Origin: Anaerocolumna jejuensis DSM 15929
GTDB taxonomy: Bacteria; Bacillota; Clostridia; Lachnospirales; Lachnospiraceae
Reading direction: 5' to 3'
Length of the DNA stretch: 64,000 bases
Assembly (NCBI RefSeq): GCF_900142215.1
Contig: NZ_FRAC01000021.1
Span: 62,001 to 126,000, forward strand
This document shows, in pieces, positions 60,978 to 64,000 of this stretch; the stretch's first letter is position 1; every line of letters starts with the position of its first letter. The translations under genes were made by a program, and so were the position numbers. Under the pieces are notes generated by a model. It saw nothing but the letters and a program-made list of their open reading frames with translations. It was not told the DNA's origin and made no database searches.

Positions 60978-61599
60978 AATCGTACACCTCCTTCAGCACA
61001 TCCTTAAGCTTTAATCTGGCTCTTTGCAGTAACGAGCGGACGGTTGCTTCTTTTTTGGATAATAACGAAGCAATCTGAGCCGTTGAGTAACCCTCATGAT
61101 AAAAAAGATGAACCACTTCCCTGTATTTTGACGGCAGCTGTTTCACCGCATCCCACACAAATGACAAATCCTCCGTTTCATTTGCCGCCAAAGTTTCACT
61201 AAGTTCATCGGTCTTTCGGATTTTGTTGTAGTTTAACTTATTTTTGCTGATATTAATCGCAACGCGCAGAAACCATGCTTTTCCATGATCAGTTGTTTCA
61301 AACTGCGGCTGTGTTTTGATAAATTGTATCAATGTGTCCTGCAGCACATCCTCCGCATCACTCATGTTATGAAGGTATGAGTAAGCAAGGCGCAGAACAC
61401 TGTTTCCATAGGCTGCCATTAACCGCTCGGCCTGCTCATTTATTTGTGCCGAAGGCAAAGCCTCCTGCCCAGGTACTGCCTTTTTGCTGCTTTCCCCTTT
61501 GGCCGCAGAAAGCACTCTGTAAAATAAGAAATAGATAAATTCTTTCAGGAAGTCTGTAAATTCCCTCAGTCCGTTTGACAGCTTATAAACATCAACCAT
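60961..61599 (-). CDS. ECF RNA polymerase sigma factor
   Basis: 212 aa from the ATG at 61597-61599, 8 nt after GGGAGG. Region 2 (about 58-125) has LAYSYLHNMSDAEDVLQDT and HGKAWFLRVAINISKNKL. Region 4 (about 150-200) has LPSKYREVVHLFYHEGYSTA and RSLLQRARLKLK. The first 50 residues are an unusual extension that includes FLKEFIYFLFYRVLS. It is co-transcribed with the anti-sigma gene. The lipoprotein lies 77 bp upstream on the same strand. Confidence 0.92.
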   Translation of the reverse strand: MVDVYKLSNGLREFTDFLKEFIYFLFYRVLSAAKGESSKKAVPGQEALPSAQINEQAERLMAAYGNSVLRLAYSYLHNMSDAEDVLQDTLIQFIKTQPQFETTDHGKAWFLRVAINISKNKLNYNKIRKTDELSETLAANETEDLSFVWDAVKQLPSKYREVVHLFYHEGYSTAQIASLLSKKEATVRSLLQRARLKLKDVLKEVYDFGEQV

Positions 61600-61676
61600 A
61601 CATTCACCTCCCTGGAAAAATAATATGGCGATACCGATAGCAGTATCGCCAGCGTTCATCACCTGCCGTTATTTTT

Positions 61677-62618
61677 TTAGCGGATACCCTTTACCAAATC
61701 ACTGATAACAGTGGTATCCAAGCCTGCAGCATCATATCCGGCTGAGATAGAATAAGCATATTCTCCATTCACCCAGGCAGCCACCTGTACTTTGCCGTCA
61801 TTCCCTCTGGTGGATACCTGTAAGCTGCCCACGGTCATTGTATTGTTTTCCGAATATTTATTGTAGTCACCGCTGATATCCTCGCTGCCCTTTCCCTTGC
61901 GGATCAAAAGCTCCTTTTCACCATTTTCATAAAAGACCTGCACCAAGTCATCTTTTATAGCCTGGATAGAATTCTGTGCATAGCCTTTCGGCATTTTTTC
62001 AGGAAGGGCTAACGTGAAGCCGGCAATTTTTTTTGCCTCAGCAATGGTTTTGCAATCTTCAAAGGGGTTGGGAATTTGTACCTTCTCCTTCGTATCACCC
62101 TCTGCTTTCATACTGCTAATCATATCGCTGATTGCCGTATTGTCAAGACCTTCGTCTTCGGAATTTACAGAAACAGCAAAGGTATATTCCCCGTCAGTCC
62201 AGGCAGCCACCTTTATTTTGCCGTCATTCCCTCTGGTGGATACCTGCAGGCTGCCCACCGTCATTGTATTATTTTCAGAATATTTATTGTAGTCTCCGCT
62301 GATATCCTCTTTCCCTTTTGCCTTACGGATTAAAAGCTCCTTTTTACCATTTTCATAAATGACCTGTATCATGTCATTTTTAATAGCCTGGATGGACTTC
62401 TGTACATAGCCCTCCGGTATTTTTTCAGGAAGAGCTAAAGTGAAACCGGCAGTTTTTTCTGCCTCAGCAACAGTTTTGCAATCTTTAAAGGGGTTGGGGA
62501 TTTGCTGGGAATCGCCTTCGGCAGCCTGGCCGCTGATTTGTTTTGGCGGATTGTTTGTACAGGCGGCAAAGGAAAGTGCCATAACAGCGCTGAGAGCAAT
62601 CACAATAAGTTTTTTCAT
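61677..62618 (-). CDS. Lipoprotein with two tandem DUF4367-like domains
   Basis: 313 aa. The start at 62616-62618 follows GAAAGGAAC. The signal peptide ends LSFAAC with lipidated Cys20. Two copies of one domain follow (about 37-170 and 180-313). Each opens IPNPF(K/E)DCKT with FTLALPEK and contains EDISGDYNKYSENNTMTVGS and LQVSTRGNDGK. The copies are nearly identical in DNA as well, so the duplication is recent. The same domain forms the outside of the anti-sigma factor. It may sense an envelope signal or be the target of the sigma factor. Confidence 0.75.
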   Translation of the reverse strand: MKKLIVIALSAVMALSFAACTNNPPKQISGQAAEGDSQQIPNPFKDCKTVAEAEKTAGFTLALPEKIPEGYVQKSIQAIKNDMIQVIYENGKKELLIRKAKGKEDISGDYNKYSENNTMTVGSLQVSTRGNDGKIKVAAWTDGEYTFAVSVNSEDEGLDNTAISDMISSMKAEGDTKEKVQIPNPFEDCKTIAEAKKIAGFTLALPEKMPKGYAQNSIQAIKDDLVQVFYENGEKELLIRKGKGSEDISGDYNKYSENNTMTVGSLQVSTRGNDGKVQVAAWVNGEYAYSISAGYDAAGLDTTVISDLVKGIR

Positions 62619-62821
62619 AATTAATGTTCCTTTCATTACGGGCTTGATTTAGTAACCATTTTTCTGGTTCTGTCCTGTATACAAATGAGAGGAGGAAAAT
62701 GTTGCAAAAAATAAAAAGAAATCCTGCAAGTAATACTAATGATTTATTTTATACAGCAATCTGTCACCTTATCAGCCATCAGGTCCAATCTGATTAAAGT
62801 TTGCATTTTTAATTTTTGTGC

Positions 62822-62890
62822 TATAATGAAATAAGATTATCTAAAATATGCTTATCTTATAAAATAGATATCTTATGAAATAAGATCATC
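62822..62890 (+). promoter_or_regulatory. Promoter and repeated ATAAGAT sites of the aldo-keto reductase gene
   Basis: TATAAT at 62822-62827 has a TTTGCA-type -35 16 bp upstream. It is followed by four ATAAGAT sites: plus orientation at 62830 and 62880 and inverted (ATCTTAT) at 62854 and 62870. The direct repeats TGAAATAAGATTATC (62827) and TGAAATAAGATCATC (62876) are 49 bp apart. The rest of the 324-base gap 62619-62942 has nothing else recognised. Confidence 0.5.
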
Positions 62891-62942
62891 CCCATAATCG
62901 TTTTCATACTTAAGCAGAATCCAAACAGAAAGGACAAATATT

Positions 62943-63956
62943 ATGGATTACGTTACATTGGGAAAAACAGGGATCACGGTAAACAAGAATGGCTTTGGCG
63001 CACTGCCCATCCAGCGAATTACAAAGGAAGAGTCCGCCCGCCTTCTAAGAAAAGCCTATGACAAAGGCATCCGTTTTTTTGATACTGCCCGCTTTTACAC
63101 GGACAGCGAGGAGAAAATCGGCTGCGCCTTAAAGGATGTACGGGAAAATCTTTTTATTGCCTCAAAAACAATGAGTACAAAGGCAGAGGAGTTCTGGAGC
63201 CAATTACATACAAGTCTGAAAGAATTACAGACAGATTATCTGGACTTATATCAATTCCATAACCCCTCCTTCTGTCCAAAACCAGGAGATGGCACAGGGC
63301 TTTATGAGGCAATGTCAGAGGCTAAGGAAAAAGGGCTTATACGCCATATCGGCATTACCAACCACAGGCTGTCTGTTGCCAGGGAAGCCATTGAATCGGG
63401 GCTTTATGAGACCCTGCAGTTTCCTTTCAGTTATCTTTCCACGGAAAAGGAATTAGAACTGGTAAGACTGTGCAAGGAGCATGATATGGGCTTTATTGCT
63501 ATGAAAGCCTTATCCGGTGGGTTAATAACCAACTCCGCGGCAGCCTATGCCTTTCTTGCCCAATTTGACAATGTCCTTCCTATCTGGGGAGTTCAAAAGG
63601 AAAAGGAGCTGGATGAATTCCTGTCCTATATTGACACTCCTCCCTTTCTTGATATGGACCTGATTGCTGTGATAGACAAAGACCGAAAGGAGCTTGGCGG
63701 CGAATTCTGCAGAGGCTGCGGCTACTGCCTGCCATGTCCAAAGGGAATTGATATCCCCACCTGCGCAAGAATGTCCCTGCTAATCAGAAGGGCACCTCTG
63801 TCCGTTTATTTAAACGAAGAGCACCAAAGTAAAATGGCCAGAATCAAGGAATGTATAAACTGCAACCATTGCAGCAGCCACTGTCCTTACGGCCTTAATA
63901 CTCCCTCTCTTTTATCTGCCAATCTTACGGATTATGAGACCTTTTTAGCTATATAA
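62943..63956 (+). CDS. Aldo-keto reductase with C-terminal ferredoxin motifs
   Basis: 337 aa. The AKR barrel (about 1-245) has GFGALPIQR, FFDTARFYTDSE and GLIRHIGITNH. The C-terminal part has two Cys-rich blocks, CRGCGYCLPCP (about 256-266) and CINCNHCSSHCP (about 303-314), which may bind 4Fe-4S. This clostridial type (COG1453) probably links NADPH or ferredoxin to an aldehyde substrate. AAAGGAC precedes the ATG. Confidence 0.93.
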   Translation: MDYVTLGKTGITVNKNGFGALPIQRITKEESARLLRKAYDKGIRFFDTARFYTDSEEKIGCALKDVRENLFIASKTMSTKAEEFWSQLHTSLKELQTDYLDLYQFHNPSFCPKPGDGTGLYEAMSEAKEKGLIRHIGITNHRLSVAREAIESGLYETLQFPFSYLSTEKELELVRLCKEHDMGFIAMKALSGGLITNSAAAYAFLAQFDNVLPIWGVQKEKELDEFLSYIDTPPFLDMDLIAVIDKDRKELGGEFCRGCGYCLPCPKGIDIPTCARMSLLIRRAPLSVYLNEEHQSKMARIKECINCNHCSSHCPYGLNTPSLLSANLTDYETFLAI

Positions 63957-63987
63957 GCTGAATTGCCCTTTTATCAGGCTTTTTTTA
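63957..63987 (+). terminator. Weak terminator after the aldo-keto reductase gene
   Basis: AGCTGA pairs with TCAGGCT around a loop and is followed by TTTTTTT. The stem is short. Confidence 0.5.
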
Positions 63988-64000
63988 GCCATATAAACTG

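Overview
The window looks like a chromosomal segment of a spore-forming, anaerobic, low-GC Firmicute, most likely a Lachnospiraceae-type clostridium. The clues are family-level: a GGGtGRT protein paired with a NifU-like scaffold, a CD3324/Mor-like small regulator, a SleL-like LysM-GH18 spore hydrolase, YesM/YesN-regulated sugar transport, an aldo-keto reductase with ferredoxin motifs, and strong AGGAGG ribosome binding sites. No rRNA, tRNA or CRISPR array was recognised.

Layout. 1-3.9 kb is an AT-rich accessory patch: a decayed IS256-type transposase, a TIR-STAND-TPR protein of the anti-phage type, a small orphan ORF, a MITE-like inverted repeat and a possible integrase tail. 4-7.7 kb holds the GGGtGRT/scaffold pair, a 3-methyladenine glycosylase and a GNAT enzyme with a possible leader peptide. 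7.7-11.5 kb is a zone of gene decay: a YyaL-type gene broken by a 23-nt insertion, a serine-recombinase tail and an S41 peptidase with an internal deletion, around an intact Ntn-hydrolase. 11.6-19.7 kb has housekeeping and regulatory genes (flavin reductase, spore GH18, chemoreceptor, methyltransferase, CD3324-like, glutaredoxin-like, GNAT, AraC). 19.9-21.4 kb is a GH51 arabinofuranosidase divergent from the AraC gene.

21.8-28 kb is a fructoselysine/Amadori-like catabolic cluster (PfkB kinase, SIS deglycase, YfcC transporter, a deleted sugar isomerase, a YtcJ-like amidohydrolase) divergent from a GntR/UTRA repressor; a TATAACGTTATA palindrome lies exactly between the -35 and -10 of the cluster promoter. 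28.5-29.3 kb has a group II intron remnant and a long-hairpin repeat. 29.3-38.2 kb is a complete sugar-responsive unit: an ABC importer (two permeases and a binding protein), YesM/YesN two-component system and a GH106-like glycosidase. Both target promoters carry the same pair of 13-bp direct repeats at 23-bp spacing, 11 bp from the -10.

38.8-47 kb is a zinc-homeostasis region: ZnuABC, an L33 ribosomal protein paralogue, a DUF1980 membrane protein, a G3E-GTPase/permease fusion, a second CobW-like GTPase and a Fur-family regulator. GCATTTG-type operators lie at two of its promoters. 47-55.5 kb holds a polysaccharide deacetylase, a nitrate/sulfonate-type ABC importer whose leader is a 77-78 bp tandem repeat, TerC, fRMsr, a left-handed beta-helix protein and TopB. 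56-64 kb holds a D,D-carboxypeptidase, DegV, GlyA, TetR, an ECF sigma/anti-sigma/lipoprotein set sharing one extracytoplasmic domain, and an Fe-S aldo-keto reductase.

The most interesting observations are a family of long hairpin repeats (three copies at about 29.1, 43.0 and 55.7 kb) with divergent but self-complementary arms, two of them sharing an apical loop; the YesN operator architecture; and the zinc GTPase-permease fusion with its putative operators.
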